Assembly (NCBI RefSeq): GCF_003289965.1
Contig: NZ_QMBQ01000003.1
Coordinates: 186,001-250,000 of the forward strand
Source: Mesorhizobium atlanticum
GTDB lineage: Bacteria; Pseudomonadota; Alphaproteobacteria; Rhizobiales; Rhizobiaceae
Length of the DNA: 64,000 nt
Direction: 5' to 3'
This document shows positions 1 to 10,620 of the stretch, one piece after another. Numbering within the stretch: position 1 is the stretch's first letter; the number at the start of each line of letters is the position of its first letter. Made by a program: the position numbers and the translations under genes. The notes under the pieces are model-generated. The model was given only the letters and a program-made list of their open reading frames with translations, had not been told where the DNA came from and searched no databases.

Positions 1-983
1 GTTCGGCCCTCTATGGCGGCTTCGGCACCGACCAGGTCTCGACGATCTTCGGTTCGGCCGACAGCTATCAAGTCATCACCGAGCTCGATCCCAAGATCGA
101 GTGGTCGCCCGAACACATGCTGGCCATCCAGGTGAGGACGGCGAGCGGCAGCCTGGTGCCGCTTGGCGCCTTCGCCCGTGTCGACCGCACGGCCGGTGCC
201 TTGACGGTCAACCAGCTTGGACAGCTGCCGGCGGTGACGATCTCCTACAATTTGCCGCAGGGCGTGTCGCTCGGCGACACGGTGACCCGCATCGACCAGC
301 TTAAGGAACAGATCGGCGTGCCGACAGCGATCGCGACGAGCTTTGCCGGTACAGCCAAGACCTTCCAGGATTCGCTGGCCAACCAGGGCTTGCTGATCGG
401 CGGCGCCATCCTGACGATCTACATCGTGCTCGGCATGCTCTATGAGAGCTTCATCCATCCGCTCACCATCCTCACCGGTCTGCCGTCGGCGGTGCTGGGC
501 GCGGTGGTGGCCTTGCGCTTTGCCGGCATGGATCTTTCGGTGATCGCGGTGATCGGCATCCTGATGCTGATCGGCATCGTCAAGAAGAACGGCATCATGA
601 TGGTCGACGTCGCGCTGGAGCTCAGGCGACAGGGCATGTCGGCGAAGGAGTCCATCCACAAGGCCTGCCTGATGCGTTTCCGGCCGATCATGATGACGAC
701 GCTGGCCGCGCTCATGGGCACGTTCCCGATCGCGCTCGGCACCGGCGCCAGCGCCGAATTGCGCCAGCCGCTCGGCGTCGCGGTGGTCGGCGGCCTGCTC
801 GCCTCGCAGGCGCTGACGTTGTTCGTCACACCGGTGATCTACGTCTATTTCGAGAATTTCTCCGGCTGGCTGCTCGGCTTCTCCTCGAGACGAAACCAGC
901 CGGCGCTGCGTGTGGTGGAAAGCGGCGAGCAGGGCTCGCTGTTCGACGGCGAGGCAGAGCCGAAGAAGGTGGCGGCCGAGTAG
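1..983 (+). CDS. RND (AcrB/HAE1-type) efflux permease, C-terminal part
   Basis: The gene is cut by the left window edge and reads in the frame whose codons begin at base 3. The visible part carries a periplasmic porter/docking segment and then hydrophobic helices, including the LMLIGIVKKNGIMMVD stretch that is typical of the proton-relay transmembrane region of hydrophobe/amphiphile RND pumps. It would export drugs or other amphiphiles across the inner membrane with a periplasmic adaptor and an outer-membrane channel, which would be encoded to the left. The C-terminal tail is short and charged. It ends just before a small palindrome. Confidence 0.9.
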   Translation, partial: SALYGGFGTDQVSTIFGSADSYQVITELDPKIEWSPEHMLAIQVRTASGSLVPLGAFARVDRTAGALTVNQLGQLPAVTISYNLPQGVSLGDTVTRIDQLKEQIGVPTAIATSFAGTAKTFQDSLANQGLLIGGAILTIYIVLGMLYESFIHPLTILTGLPSAVLGAVVALRFAGMDLSVIAVIGILMLIGIVKKNGIMMVDVALELRRQGMSAKESIHKACLMRFRPIMMTTLAALMGTFPIALGTGASAELRQPLGVAVVGGLLASQALTLFVTPVIYVYFENFSGWLLGFSSRRNQPALRVVESGEQGSLFDGEAEPKKVAAE

Positions 984-993
984 GAGCACGATC

Positions 994-1016
994 CCGAAAA
1001 GTTGCAGACTTTTCGG
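994..1016. repeat. Small extragenic palindrome (CCGAAAAGT / ACTTTTCGG)
   Basis: A 9-bp perfect inverted repeat with a 5-nt loop follows the RND stop codon. The same CCGAAAAG...CTTTTCGG core recurs at 26759-26781. Similar palindromes are common between rhizobial genes. It could act as a weak terminator, but there is no T tract. Confidence 0.55.
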
Positions 1017-1129
1017 ACAAGATCATGCCTCAGAAAACAAACCTGGAGCGAAGCCTCAGTTTCGCTCCAGTTCCACTGGCCCAAGGCGCCGCGCTTGCGG
1101 CCAAAGGCAGCCGATCCTAGTCTGCCGTC

Positions 1130-1747
1130 ATGACCCACGATCATGACCACGACAACGAGCTCGATCCGTTCGCGGCGCGCGTGCGCGCTCTGGAAACGAT
1201 CCTGACCCAGAAAGGCCTGATCGATCCGGCCGCGATCGACGTCATCGTCGATACCTACGAGACGAAGATCGGCCCGCGCAACGGCGCGCGTGTGGTGGCG
1301 AAGGCCTGGAACGATCCGGCCTATGCCGACTGGCTGAAGCGCGACGCCACCGCCGCGATCGAATCGCTCTCCTATACCGGCCGCCAGGGCGAGCATATGC
1401 AGGCGGTGTTCAACACCGAGGAGACGCACAACCTCGTCGTCTGCACGCTCTGCTCCTGCTATCCATGGTCGGTGCTCGGCCTGCCGCCGGTCTGGTACAA
1501 GGCGCCGCCTTACCGCTCGCGGGCGGTGATCGATCCGCGCGGCGTGCTCGAGGAGTTCGGGCTGACGCTGCCTAAGGATAAGAAGATCCGCGTGTGGGAT
1601 TCCACCGCCGAGCTTCGCTATCTCGTGGTGCCGATGCGGCCGAACGGCACCGAGGGCTGGAGCGAGGAGCAGCTCGCCGAACTGGTCAGCCGGGACGCGA
1701 TGATCGGCACGGCGCTGGCCAGAGAGCCGCAAGGGGAGCCGGCATGA
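1130..1747 (+). CDS. nthA: Nitrile hydratase alpha subunit (cobalt type)
   Basis: The 205-residue protein is the usual length for the alpha subunit, which hydrates nitriles to amides in the cytoplasm as an alpha-beta heterodimer. The metal-binding signature [10 protein letters not shown] is intact. Its Thr after the first Cys (CTLCSC) marks the non-corrin cobalt class, because iron enzymes have CSLCSC. The start has a His/Asp-rich opening ([12 protein letters not shown]) and no clear Shine-Dalgarno sequence. The stop overlaps the next start (ATGA), so the subunits are translationally coupled. Confidence 0.95.
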   Translation: MTHDHDHDNELDPFAARVRALETILTQKGLIDPAAIDVIVDTYETKIGPRNGARVVAKAWNDPAYADWLKRDATAAIESLSYTGRQGEHMQAVFNTEETHNLVVCTLCSCYPWSVLGLPPVWYKAPPYRSRAVIDPRGVLEEFGLTLPKDKKIRVWDSTAELRYLVVPMRPNGTEGWSEEQLAELVSRDAMIGTALAREPQGEPA

Positions 1748-2403
1748 ACGGGCCGCAGGATCTCGGTGGGCAGATGGGTTTCGGGCCTGTCGCGCCCGAG
1801 AAGGACGAGCCCTATTTCCACGCCGCATGGGAAAAGCGGGCGCTTGGCGTGACGCTCACCGCCGGCGGCATGGGCGCCTGGAATATCGACGAAAGCCGGC
1901 ATGCGCGGGAATCGCTGCATCCCGCCGACTATTATTCGTCGAGCTACTACCAGATCTGGATCAAGGCGCTGGAAACGCTCCTGAAACGCCACGGCTTCGT
2001 CACGGAGCGCGACCTTGCCGCCGGCAAGGCGGTCGATGCGGCCGCGACGCCGAAGAGAGTGCTGAAGGCTGCCGACGTGCCGGCCGTGCTTGCCAAGGGC
2101 GGTCCGTGCGACCGGCCGGTCGCCACGCCGGCGCGCTTTCGCGCGGGCGACCGGGTGCGGACCAAGAATTTCAACCCGACCGGCCATACGCGCCTGCCAC
2201 GCTATGCCCGCGGCAAGAACGGCACGATCGAGGCGGTGCGGGATGGTTTTGTCTTCCCCGACAGCAATGCGCACGGCCGGGGCGAGAACCCGCAATGGGT
2301 CTACACCGTGGTGTTCGACGGCGCCGAAATCTGGGGCGAGGGCGCCGACCCGACGCTGACTGTCTCGATCGACGCCTGGGAGAGCTATCTTGAGCCGGCA
2401 TGA
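1744..2403 (+). CDS. nthB: Nitrile hydratase beta subunit
   Basis: The 219-residue protein begins MNGPQDLGG, as nitrile hydratase beta subunits do. It contains the [15 protein letters not shown] helix and the C-terminal SH3-like barrel ([20 protein letters not shown]) that packs on the alpha subunit. The ATG at 1744 overlaps the nthA stop, and that start was chosen over longer in-frame alternatives. The order alpha-beta-accessory is the common arrangement for cobalt enzymes. Confidence 0.95.
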   Translation: MNGPQDLGGQMGFGPVAPEKDEPYFHAAWEKRALGVTLTAGGMGAWNIDESRHARESLHPADYYSSSYYQIWIKALETLLKRHGFVTERDLAAGKAVDAAATPKRVLKAADVPAVLAKGGPCDRPVATPARFRAGDRVRTKNFNPTGHTRLPRYARGKNGTIEAVRDGFVFPDSNAHGRGENPQWVYTVVFDGAEIWGEGADPTLTVSIDAWESYLEPA

Positions 2404-2740
2404 TGGCGCCTTGCCGGCAGGATTCGACGAGCCCGTCTTCGCCGAGCCGTGGCAGGCCGAAGCCTTCGCGCTGACGGTGGCACTGCACGACAAGGGCCTG
2501 TTTTCCTGGAGCGAGTGGGCGGAGGCTCTCGCGGCCGAAGTGAAGAAGCCTGGCGCGGCGAGCGATGGCCACGATTACTACGAGCATTGGCTGGCGGCGC
2601 TGGAAACGCTTTTGTCCCGGAAGGGGATCGCCGGCAAGTGCGAGGTCGATGAACTCGCCGCCGCCTGGGAACGCGCCGCGCACGCCACGCCTCATGGCAA
2701 GCCGATCCTGCTGGAGAATGATCCGCGCGCAAGGCGATAG
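2390..2740 (+). CDS. Nitrile hydratase accessory/activator protein (P14K-like)
   Basis: The 116-residue protein resembles the beta-subunit N-terminus (FDEPVFAEPWQAEAFAL, DYYEHWLAALETLL). This is the hallmark of the self-subunit-swapping cobalt chaperone that loads Co into the alpha subunit. It most likely starts at TTG 2390 inside the end of nthB, since no in-frame ATG lies nearby. The overlap supports co-translation with nthAB. Confidence 0.85.
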   Translation: MSRHDGALPAGFDEPVFAEPWQAEAFALTVALHDKGLFSWSEWAEALAAEVKKPGAASDGHDYYEHWLAALETLLSRKGIAGKCEVDELAAAWERAAHATPHGKPILLENDPRARR

Positions 2741-2873
2741 GTTGTCTTGTTCTCTTTACGTTCTAGTTTGCGGCTGATAGCCTGACTTGTCGGAGGCGCT
2801 TGTGATTGCCACTGACACGGTCGGTATGGCGGCCAATCTTGTCTTTCGCTTGCGAATCCGGTCTGTCGCACTG

Positions 2874-4001
2874 ATGGAATTTTCTCCCCAACAGGACGAG
2901 GCTTTGAAGGCGGTTGGCCGCTGGCTCAAGGAGGGCCGGCCGCAGGTCTTCCGGCTGTTCGGCTATGCCGGCACCGGCAAGACGACGCTGGCGCGCTATT
3001 TTGCCGAGCATGTCGACGGCCAGGTGCAGTTCGCCGCCTTCACCGGCAAGGCGGCGCAGGTGCTGCGCTCGAAGGGCGCGACCAACGCCCGCACCATCCA
3101 TTCGCTGATCTATAGGCCCAAGGGCGAGGAATCGGTCGAGGACGAGGTGACGGGGAAGACCTCGATGTCGCCGACCTTTTCGCTCAATCGGCAAAGCCCG
3201 ATCGCGCGCGCCAAGCTCGTCGTCATCGACGAATGCTCGATGGTCGACGAGCAGCTCGGCCGCGACCTGCAGAGCTTCGGCACGCCGATCCTGGTGCTGG
3301 GCGATCCGGCGCAGCTGCCGCCGATCTCGGGTGGCGGCTTCTTCACCGAGCATGAGCCTGATGTGCTTTTGACCGAAATCCACCGCCAGGCGCGCGACAA
3401 CCCGATCATCCGGCTGGCGCTCGACGTGCGCGAGGGCCGGGAATTCATGCATGGTGATTATGGCACGGCGCAGGTGATCGGCAGGGACGGCGTCAACCAG
3501 GATCTGGTGCTCAAGGCCGACCAGGTCCTGGTCGGCACCAACCGCACGCGCCGTCGCTACAATCAAAGGCTGCGCGAGCTGAAGGGTTTCAACGCCGACT
3601 TTCCGCAGGCCGGCGACAAGCTGGTCTGCCTGCGCAACGACCCGGCCAAGGGGCTGCTCAACGGCTCGCTGTGGAAGGTGATGACCTCCTCGCGCGAGAC
3701 GGTGAAGCCCGGCATCAACCTTCTGGTCTCACCGGAAGAGGACGATCCCGACCGCGGCGTCGCCAAGATCAAGCTGCTCAAGGCGGCCTTCGAGGATCCG
3801 GATGCCGAGATCCCCTGGCAGCAGAAGAAGCGCTTCGACGATTTCGATTATGGCTATGCGCTGACCGTCCACAAGGCGCAGGGCTCGCAGTGGAACGAGG
3901 TCGTGCTGTTCGACGAGAGCTGGGCCTTCAAGGAAACAAGGCAGCGCTGGCTCTATACGGCGATCACCCGTGCCGCCGAACGGCTGACGATCGTTCGCTA
4001 G
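2874..4001 (+). CDS. RecD-like SF1 ATP-dependent helicase/exonuclease
   Basis: This stand-alone SF1B helicase has Walker A GYAGTGKT, motif Ia (FTGKAAQVL), Walker B VVIDECSMVD, motif III LGDPAQLPP and the C-terminal UvrD/RecD motif YALTVHKAQGSQW followed by TAITRA. It probably unwinds DNA during repair, like the short RecD2-type proteins of alphaproteobacteria. ATG 2874 (MEFSPQQDEAL) is preferred; a longer TTG start at 2787 would add 29 residues without homology. The stop codon touches the left end of a long palindromic repeat. Confidence 0.85.
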   Translation: MEFSPQQDEALKAVGRWLKEGRPQVFRLFGYAGTGKTTLARYFAEHVDGQVQFAAFTGKAAQVLRSKGATNARTIHSLIYRPKGEESVEDEVTGKTSMSPTFSLNRQSPIARAKLVVIDECSMVDEQLGRDLQSFGTPILVLGDPAQLPPISGGGFFTEHEPDVLLTEIHRQARDNPIIRLALDVREGREFMHGDYGTAQVIGRDGVNQDLVLKADQVLVGTNRTRRRYNQRLRELKGFNADFPQAGDKLVCLRNDPAKGLLNGSLWKVMTSSRETVKPGINLLVSPEEDDPDRGVAKIKLLKAAFEDPDAEIPWQQKKRFDDFDYGYALTVHKAQGSQWNEVVLFDESWAFKETRQRWLYTAITRAAERLTIVR

Positions 4002-4140
4002 GGCTGTTGAGATTCAGGTGAGGCCGGCCTGCAAATGGCGGTTTCCCGCGCTTCCGGTGCTCACGTACTTCATGTACGCTCCGCTCCGGTTCTCGGAAAC
4101 CACCATTTTCGACTCGGCCTGACCTGAATCTCAACAGCCC
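4001..4140. repeat. Intergenic palindromic element, copy 1
   Basis: A 140-bp element is bounded by 26-bp inverted repeats that differ at one position (left end GGGCTGTTGAGATTCAGGT). Its inner core at 4048-4101 contains a second imperfect palindrome, CTTCCGGTGCTCACGTAC and its partner. The core recurs at 16980-17031. It fills the whole gap between two convergent genes and could fold into a long hairpin that terminates both. Confidence 0.85.
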
Positions 4141-4538
4141 TAATCCGTCGGTCTTGCGCCAAGCCACTGCCAGGCGGCTTCCTCATCGTCGAGATCGAAG
4201 CGTCTGACTTCGAAAGGCAGCGTTTTCGGGAAGACGCCGGCGACAAGGGAGGCCCAACTCGGCTCGCCGATGACGGCGCAGCGCACGACATGTTCCATCG
4301 CGTCGGCCATGCCCTGCCGGAGCGTGTCTTGCTTGATATTGGCCCAGTCGACGCTTTCCGAGTCGGTCAGCCTGATCAGCACGTCGATCCTCGGATGCAG
4401 CGCGTAGGCGGCTTCCAGCAGTCCGAACAGGTTTTCCGCATCGGCCGGCGAGACATCGCCGACGACATCGATGGCGAAAAGCGCGTCGCGGTTGGTCTCG
4501 ATGCGTCGGATCGCCGGCACCGCCTCGAGGAAATTCAC
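4140..4538 (-). CDS. STAS/SpoIIAA-like domain protein
   Basis: This protein of about 130 residues matches the SpoIIAA-like family in its pattern: an alternating strand/helix core with LFAIDVVGDVSPADAENLF, a central RIDVLIRLTDSES strand and a conserved FPKTLPFEVRRFD ending. The role of such single-domain proteins is unclear; they are proposed to bind small ligands or membrane partners. GTG 4538 is chosen because GAGG lies 8 nt upstream. TTG 4544 is an alternative. The gene runs convergently toward the helicase gene across the repeat. Confidence 0.6.
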   Translation of the reverse strand: MNFLEAVPAIRRIETNRDALFAIDVVGDVSPADAENLFGLLEAAYALHPRIDVLIRLTDSESVDWANIKQDTLRQGMADAMEHVVRCAVIGEPSWASLVAGVFPKTLPFEVRRFDLDDEEAAWQWLGARPTD

Positions 4539-4647
4539 TGGCAAATCCTCATCTTAGCCTCCAACTATCCCCTGGAACACGCGAAACCCCCTATCTGTTC
4601 CCGTCAAAGGCGGTATAGATGCCCGCCGACCCACTGGACCCCAGCTC

Positions 4648-5388
4648 ATGCCCGCCAAGCTTTCGGTCAATCTCAACGCCGTCGCCATGCTGCGCAACCG
4701 CCGCGACCTGCCGTGGCCGAGCGTCACCGGACTTGGCCGCATCGCCCTTGCCGCCGGCGCGCACGGGCTGACGGTGCATCCCAGGCCCGACGAGCGGCAC
4801 ACAAGGCATTCCGACCTGCCGGAGATCAGGGCGCTGATCGACGACGAATTCCCCAAGGCGGAATTCAACATCGAGGGCTATCCGACCGAGGATTTCCTGG
4901 CCCTTGTCGAGAAGAACCAGCCCGAACAGGTGACGCTGGTACCGGACGACCCGGCGCAGGCAACCTCCGACCACGGCTGGAACTTCGTCGCCCAGGCGGC
5001 GTTCCTCACTCCGATCGTCAAGCGATTGAAGAAGGGCGGCTTCCGCGTGTCGCTGTTTTCCGATGCGGATCCGGACGGGGTCAATGCGGCTCGCGATACA
5101 GGCGCCGACCGCATCGAACTCTATACCGGTCCCTATGGCGGCTTTCATTCCGATTCCGAAAAGGCGGCGAAGGAACTGGAAAGACTGGGAAAAACCGCGG
5201 ATGCCGCATTCGCGGCCGGGCTTGGCGTCAACGCCGGCCACGATCTGACTGTAGAGAACCTGCCGGCACTGGCCAAACGCATCCCGGCATTGGCCGAAGT
5301 GTCGATCGGACATGGGTTGACAGCGGATGCGCTGGAGTATGGCATGGCAGGCACTGTCGGGCGGTTCTTGAAGGCCTGCGGATGGTAG
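4648..5388 (+). CDS. pdxJ: Pyridoxine 5'-phosphate synthase
   Basis: The 246-residue TIM-barrel enzyme condenses 1-deoxy-D-xylulose 5-phosphate with 3-amino-2-oxopropyl phosphate in vitamin B6 synthesis. Diagnostic segments are the N-terminal [40 protein letters not shown] and GVNAGHDL near the C-terminus. Length and start agree with the family. It stands alone, with no other B6 gene adjacent. Confidence 0.97.
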   Translation: MPAKLSVNLNAVAMLRNRRDLPWPSVTGLGRIALAAGAHGLTVHPRPDERHTRHSDLPEIRALIDDEFPKAEFNIEGYPTEDFLALVEKNQPEQVTLVPDDPAQATSDHGWNFVAQAAFLTPIVKRLKKGGFRVSLFSDADPDGVNAARDTGADRIELYTGPYGGFHSDSEKAAKELERLGKTADAAFAAGLGVNAGHDLTVENLPALAKRIPALAEVSIGHGLTADALEYGMAGTVGRFLKACGW

Positions 5389-5474
5389 GGGACTTTGGGT
5401 AGTTTCGGCAATCTTGGTGCGTCTCGCGCGTCGCGGCGACCTCGGAGCGTGATGTATCCGGTGAAGCGGGGTTC

Positions 5475-7388
5475 ATGGTGCTAGCCAACGCCAGCGAAAC
5501 GGAGTCCCTCGAACGCTCGGGCCATGCCGAAACCGATCGTCAGCACAGCACCAAGGTGCTCATGCTTGGCGCGCTGGGCGTCGTCTATGGCGACATCGGC
5601 ACGAGCCCGATCTACGCCTTTCGCGAGGCGCTGCATGCCTCATCGAGCTCTGTCGCCCGCCACGATGTGCTGGGCGTGCTGTCGCTGATCGTCTGGGCGC
5701 TCACCATCATCGTCACGATCAAATATGTCGCCTTCGTGCTCAGGGCCGACAACAAGGGCGAGGGCGGCACGCTGTCGCTGATGGCGCTGGCGCGCAGCGC
5801 CTACCCGCCGGGTTCCAAGCTCATCCTGGTGATCGGCCTTTGCGGCGCGTCGCTGTTCTTCGGCGATTCAATCATCACCCCGGCGATATCGGTGCTGTCG
5901 GCGGTCGAAGGCCTGGAAGTCGTCACGCCGGCGCTCGATGCCTTCGTGGTGCCGATCACGCTGATCATCCTTGCGGTGCTCTTCGCCGTGCAGCGCTTCG
6001 GCACCGGCAAGGTGGCGGCGGTGTTCGGGCCGGTGACGGCGACATGGTTCGCGGCGATCGGCGCGGCCGGCGTCTACCACATCGTCGACGATCCATCCGT
6101 CTTTCTGGCGATCAATCCGTACTACGCGATCTACTATCTCGCCACCACGCCGACAGGCGCCTTCGTCACCGTCGGCGCCGTGTTCCTGGCGGTGACCGGC
6201 GCCGAGGCGCTCTATGTCGACCTCGGCCATTTCGGCCGCAAGCCGATCGTGATGGCCTGGTTCGCAATCGTCTTCCCTTGCCTGCTCCTGAATTATTTCG
6301 GGCAGGGCGCCTTCGTGCTCTCGCATGGCGGCAAGCCCACCAACCCGTTCTTCCAGATGCTGCCCGAATGGGCGCTGATGCCGATGGTGGGTCTGGCGAC
6401 AGCCGCCACGGTCATCGCCAGCCAGGCGGTGATCTCCGGCGCCTTCTCGCTGACCAGGCAAGCCGTGCAGCTCAACCTGCTGCCCCGCATCGAAGTGCAG
6501 CATACGTCCGAGATGCAGAGCGGCCAGATCTATATGCCAAGGGTCAATCTTTTGGTCGCGCTCGGCGTGATGCTTCTGGTCGTCGGCTTCGGCAGCTCAA
6601 GCGCGCTTGCCTCCGCTTACGGCATTTCGGTGACGGGCGAGATGCTGATGACGACGGTGCTTCTGTTCGTCGTCATGCGTTGGCTCTGGAAATGGCAGCT
6701 GGCGCTGGCACTGGCGCTGGCGATGCTGTTCGGCGTCATCGATCTCGGCTTCTTCTCGGCCAATGTCGTCAAGATCGTCGAGGGCGGCTGGGTGTCGATC
6801 ACGGTGGCCTCGATCATGGGGCTGGCCATGTGGACCTGGATCCGCGGCAGCCGTTACCTGTTCGACAAGACGCGTCGAAACGAGATCCCGCTCGATTTCC
6901 TGGCGGCGAACCTGTTGAAGAAGAAGCCGCAGCTCGTCTCAGGCACCGCCGTGTTCCTGACCAGCGACCCGCTGAGCGCGCCGACGGCGCTGATGCACAG
7001 CTTGAAACACTACAAGGTGCTGCACGAGAAGAACGTCATCCTCTCCGTGGTGACGGCTCCTCAGCCGGTGGTGCCCGACAGCGAGCGCGTCAAGCTGGAG
7101 ACGGTCAACGAGCTGTTCATGCGCGTGACGCTGACCTTCGGCTATATGGAGCAGCCCAACATTCCGCGTGCGCTGGCCATCTGCCGCAAGCAGGGCTGGA
7201 AGTTCGACATCATGACGACGTCCTTCTTTCTGTCGCGGCGCTCGCTAAAGGCTTCACCCAACTCCGGCATGCCGGTCTGGCAGGACCGGCTGTTCATCAG
7301 CCTGGCGCGCTCGGCTGCGGATGCCACGGAGTATTTCCAGATTCCCACCGGACGCGTGGTCGAGATCGGCACGCAGGTTGCGATCTGA
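5475..7388 (+). CDS. kup: Kup-family potassium:proton symporter (copy 1)
   Basis: The 637-residue protein has the KUP signature [15 protein letters not shown] at the first transmembrane helix, about twelve membrane helices, and a cytoplasmic C-terminal domain ending in [17 protein letters not shown]. It takes up potassium with protons and is useful at low pH or low K+. The last 560 nt are almost identical to the next gene, unlike the rest, which suggests gene conversion between tandem copies. Confidence 0.95.
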   Translation: MVLANASETESLERSGHAETDRQHSTKVLMLGALGVVYGDIGTSPIYAFREALHASSSSVARHDVLGVLSLIVWALTIIVTIKYVAFVLRADNKGEGGTLSLMALARSAYPPGSKLILVIGLCGASLFFGDSIITPAISVLSAVEGLEVVTPALDAFVVPITLIILAVLFAVQRFGTGKVAAVFGPVTATWFAAIGAAGVYHIVDDPSVFLAINPYYAIYYLATTPTGAFVTVGAVFLAVTGAEALYVDLGHFGRKPIVMAWFAIVFPCLLLNYFGQGAFVLSHGGKPTNPFFQMLPEWALMPMVGLATAATVIASQAVISGAFSLTRQAVQLNLLPRIEVQHTSEMQSGQIYMPRVNLLVALGVMLLVVGFGSSSALASAYGISVTGEMLMTTVLLFVVMRWLWKWQLALALALAMLFGVIDLGFFSANVVKIVEGGWVSITVASIMGLAMWTWIRGSRYLFDKTRRNEIPLDFLAANLLKKKPQLVSGTAVFLTSDPLSAPTALMHSLKHYKVLHEKNVILSVVTAPQPVVPDSERVKLETVNELFMRVTLTFGYMEQPNIPRALAICRKQGWKFDIMTTSFFLSRRSLKASPNSGMPVWQDRLFISLARSAADATEYFQIPTGRVVEIGTQVAI

Positions 7389-7536
7389 CGAAACCGATTT
7401 GCTGCTGGATGAAGAGGTCCGGCCGTTCCGTACACCGAAACCCGTGCACCGGCGGCATGGGAGCCCTCACGTCAGGGCACTTGATATTGCACTGCAGCAA
7501 GCGTAGAGCACCGCGCGTTTTATCGGAGTGTCGTCC

Positions 7537-9459
7537 ATGGCCCTTGCCAATGGTGGTGGTGCAGACGCAGAACCCGCCGACCAATCGAGCCACGCGGAAA
7601 TCGCGCAGCATAGCACTAAGGTGCTGATGCTGGGAGCGCTCGGCGTCGTCTACGGCGACATCGGCACCAGCCCGATCTACGCGTTTCGCGAGGCGCTGCA
7701 TGCCTCCTCGGGCGGCGACGTCGCCAATCGCGCCGACATTCTGGGCGTGCTGTCGCTGATCGTCTGGTCGCTGACCATAACGGTCACCGTAAAGTACATC
7801 ATGTTCGTGCTGCGCGCCGACAACCGCGGCGAGGGCGGCGTGCTGTCCCTGATGGCGCTGGCGCGCGGAACTTTCCCGACACGCTCGGCGATCGTGCTCG
7901 GCATCGGCATCGTCGGCGCATCGCTGTTCTTCGGCGACGCGGTCATCACGCCCGCCATTTCCGTGCTTTCGGCGGTCGAAGGCATGAATGTCGTCACGCC
8001 TGCCTTCCAGCCCTATGTCGTGCCGCTGACGCTCTTGATCCTTGCGATGCTGTTTGCGGTCCAGCGCTTCGGTACCGGCGGCGTGGGCCTCGTTTTCGGC
8101 CCGGTGACGGCAGTCTGGTTTCTCGCCATCGGCCTTTCCGGGCTGAAGCACATCATCGCGGATCCGGAAATCCTGTGGGCGATAAGCCCACATTACATCG
8201 TGGCCTTCTTCATCAATTCGCCTGACGTGTCTTTTGTCACTGTCGGCGCGGTGTTTCTGGCCGTCACCGGCGCCGAAGCGCTCTACGCCGACCTCGGCCA
8301 TTTCGGCCGCAAGCCGATCGTCCTGGCCTGGCTTGCGATCGTGTTTCCCTGCCTGCTTTTGAACTATGCCGGGCAGGGCGCGTATGTGCTCGCCAAGGGC
8401 GGCACGGTCGGTCACCCGTTTTTCGAGATGAACGAGGGCTGGGCGCTGATCCCGATGGTGGTGCTGGCGGCGGCGGCGACAGTCATCGCCAGCCAGGCGG
8501 TGATCTCCGGCGCCTATTCGCTGACCCGGCAGGCCGTGCAGCTCAACATGCTGCCGCGGCTCGAAATCCTCCATACGTCCGAAAAGCAGTCCGGCCAGGT
8601 CTACATGCCCCGCGTCAACATGCTGATCGCGCTGGTGGTGATGCTGCTGGTGGTCGGTTTCGGTGAATCCAGCAAGCTCGCCTCGGCTTACGGCATCTCG
8701 GTCACCGGCAACATGCTGGTGACGACGACGCTGCTGTTCATCGTCATGACGCGCATCTGGAAATGGAACATCTGGCTGGCGGCGGCCCTGACGGCGATGT
8801 TCGCGCTGATCGATATCGGCTTCTTTGCCTCCAACATCGTCAAGGTGTTCGAGGGCGGCTGGGCCTCGCTCGCGGTCGCCTTCGCCATCATCCTGGGCAT
8901 GTGGACCTGGGTGCGCGGCAGCCGTTACCTGTTCGACAAGACGCGTCGCAACGAGATCCCGCTCGATTTCCTGGCGGCGAACCTGTTGAAGAAGAAGCCG
9001 CAGCTGGTCTCAGGCACCGCCGTGTTCCTGACCAGCGACCCGCTGAGCGCGCCGACGGCGCTGATGCACAGCTTGAAACACTACAAGGTGCTGCACGAGA
9101 AAAACGTCATCCTCTCGGTGGTGACGGCGCCGCAGCCGGTCGTGCCGGACAGCGAGCGCGTCAAGCTGGAGACGGTCAACGAGCTGTTCATGCGCGTGAC
9201 GCTGACCTTCGGCTACATGGAGCAGCCCAACATTCCGCGGGCGCTGGCCATCTGCCGCAAGCAGGGCTGGAAGTTCGACATCATGACGACTTCTTTCTTC
9301 CTGTCGCGGCGCTCGCTGAAGGCCTCACCCAATTCCGGCATGCCGATCTGGCAGGACCGGCTCTTCATCGGCCTGGCCAAAACGGCGGCGGACGCGACGG
9401 AGTATTTCCAAATCCCGACCGGACGCGTGGTGGAGATTGGCACGCAGGTCGCGATCTGA
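7537..9459 (+). CDS. kup: Kup-family potassium:proton symporter (copy 2)
   Basis: This is a tandem paralogue of the previous gene, with the same [15 protein letters not shown] motif, membrane topology and C-terminal domain. ATG 7537 is preferred because GGAG lies 8 nt upstream; a GTG at 7528 would add three residues and overlap that GGAG. The region from 8899 to the stop is nearly identical base for base to 6828-7388. A third, more distant Kup is encoded at 41758. Confidence 0.94.
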   Translation: MALANGGGADAEPADQSSHAEIAQHSTKVLMLGALGVVYGDIGTSPIYAFREALHASSGGDVANRADILGVLSLIVWSLTITVTVKYIMFVLRADNRGEGGVLSLMALARGTFPTRSAIVLGIGIVGASLFFGDAVITPAISVLSAVEGMNVVTPAFQPYVVPLTLLILAMLFAVQRFGTGGVGLVFGPVTAVWFLAIGLSGLKHIIADPEILWAISPHYIVAFFINSPDVSFVTVGAVFLAVTGAEALYADLGHFGRKPIVLAWLAIVFPCLLLNYAGQGAYVLAKGGTVGHPFFEMNEGWALIPMVVLAAAATVIASQAVISGAYSLTRQAVQLNMLPRLEILHTSEKQSGQVYMPRVNMLIALVVMLLVVGFGESSKLASAYGISVTGNMLVTTTLLFIVMTRIWKWNIWLAAALTAMFALIDIGFFASNIVKVFEGGWASLAVAFAIILGMWTWVRGSRYLFDKTRRNEIPLDFLAANLLKKKPQLVSGTAVFLTSDPLSAPTALMHSLKHYKVLHEKNVILSVVTAPQPVVPDSERVKLETVNELFMRVTLTFGYMEQPNIPRALAICRKQGWKFDIMTTSFFLSRRSLKASPNSGMPIWQDRLFIGLAKTAADATEYFQIPTGRVVEIGTQVAI

Positions 9460-9543
9460 CAGACTGCGCCGCACAGGCTGACGTCACGAAATTCCGGACG
9501 GAAGACGCAGTTTTCCAGGGATTGCTCTCGAAAGGGGCGGGGC

Positions 9544-10584
9544 ATGAGCGGCGAGTTGGTGCTTGTGACCGGCGGGTCCGGCTTTCTTGGTGCTCACTGC
9601 ATCCTCGCCCTTCTGAACGCTGGCTACCGCGTGCGCACCACGGTGCGCTCGGGCAGGCGCGAGGCCGATGTTCTTGCGATGCTGAAAGTCGGCGGCGCCG
9701 AACCGGGCGATGCGCTTTCCTTCGCCCATGCCGACCTCATGAGCGACACGGGCTGGCCCGAAGCGGTCGCCGGATGCCGGTACGTCCTTCACGTTGCTTC
9801 GCCTTTTCCGCCGGGCGTGCCGAAGCGTGAGGACGACCTGATCGTCCCGGCCAGGGAAGGGGCGTTGCGGGTGCTGCGCGCCGCGCGCGACGCCGGCGTC
9901 GAACGTGTCGTGCTCACCTCGTCCTTTGCCGCTGTCGGCTATGGCCAAGCGCCGATTCCCGGCCATCCGTTCACGGAGGAGAACTGGACCGATCTGAACG
10001 AGAAGGTGAGCGCCTATGTGAAATCGAAGACGCTGGCCGAGCGGGCGGCGTGGGATTTCATTGCCACCCAAGGCGGCGCACTGGAACTGGCCGTGGTCAA
10101 TCCGGTCGGCATCTTCGGACCGGTCCTGGGGCCGGATCATTCGACGTCGACCGATTTCATCAGGCGCCTGATGGATGGCGAGATGCCTGGCCTGCCGCGC
10201 ATGGTGTTCGGCGTGGTCGATGCGCGCGACGTCGCCGACCTCCATCTGCGCGCCATGGCCAATCCTGCCGCCAAAGGCGAGCGATTCCTGGCCATCAGCG
10301 GCGATTTCATGACGATGCTGGAGATTGCGCGGACGCTGAAGGCGCGGCTCGGCAACGCAGGATCGCGCATCACGACCAGAGTGCTGCCGGATTGGCTGGT
10401 CCGGATCGTCGGGCTGTTCGACGGGCAGGCGGCGCAGATCGTGACGGAACTGGGCAAAGCCAGGAACGCGACGAGCGCCAAGGCCATGCGCCTGCTTGGC
10501 TGGACGCCGCGGTCGCGCGAGGATGCGCTGGTCGCGACCGGTCAAAGCCTGGTCCAGCTTGGATTGCTGAAGAAATCGAAGTGA
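9544..10584 (+). CDS. Extended SDR NAD(P)-dependent reductase (dihydroflavonol reductase-like)
   Basis: The 346-residue protein opens with a Rossmann motif VTGGSGFLGAHC and has the catalytic YVKSK (YxxxK) with an upstream LTSSFAAVGYG serine segment. It belongs to the dihydroflavonol-4-reductase/aldehyde reductase-like branch of extended short-chain dehydrogenases. The substrate cannot be read from sequence. A good AAGGGGCGGGG ribosome site precedes the ATG. A strong hairpin follows the stop. Confidence 0.85.
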   Translation: MSGELVLVTGGSGFLGAHCILALLNAGYRVRTTVRSGRREADVLAMLKVGGAEPGDALSFAHADLMSDTGWPEAVAGCRYVLHVASPFPPGVPKREDDLIVPAREGALRVLRAARDAGVERVVLTSSFAAVGYGQAPIPGHPFTEENWTDLNEKVSAYVKSKTLAERAAWDFIATQGGALELAVVNPVGIFGPVLGPDHSTSTDFIRRLMDGEMPGLPRMVFGVVDARDVADLHLRAMANPAAKGERFLAISGDFMTMLEIARTLKARLGNAGSRITTRVLPDWLVRIVGLFDGQAAQIVTELGKARNATSAKAMRLLGWTPRSREDALVATGQSLVQLGLLKKSK

Positions 10585-10586
10585 AG

Positions 10587-10613
10587 CGCGCCTGAGAGGC
10601 CCTCTCAGGCGCG
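10587..10613. terminator. Bidirectional hairpin between convergent genes
   Basis: A 12-bp perfect stem (CGCGCCTGAGAG and its complement) with a 3-nt loop is followed by GCGGTTTT. It lies between the stops of two convergent dehydrogenase genes and probably terminates both. Confidence 0.7.
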
Positions 10614-10620
10614 GCGGTTT

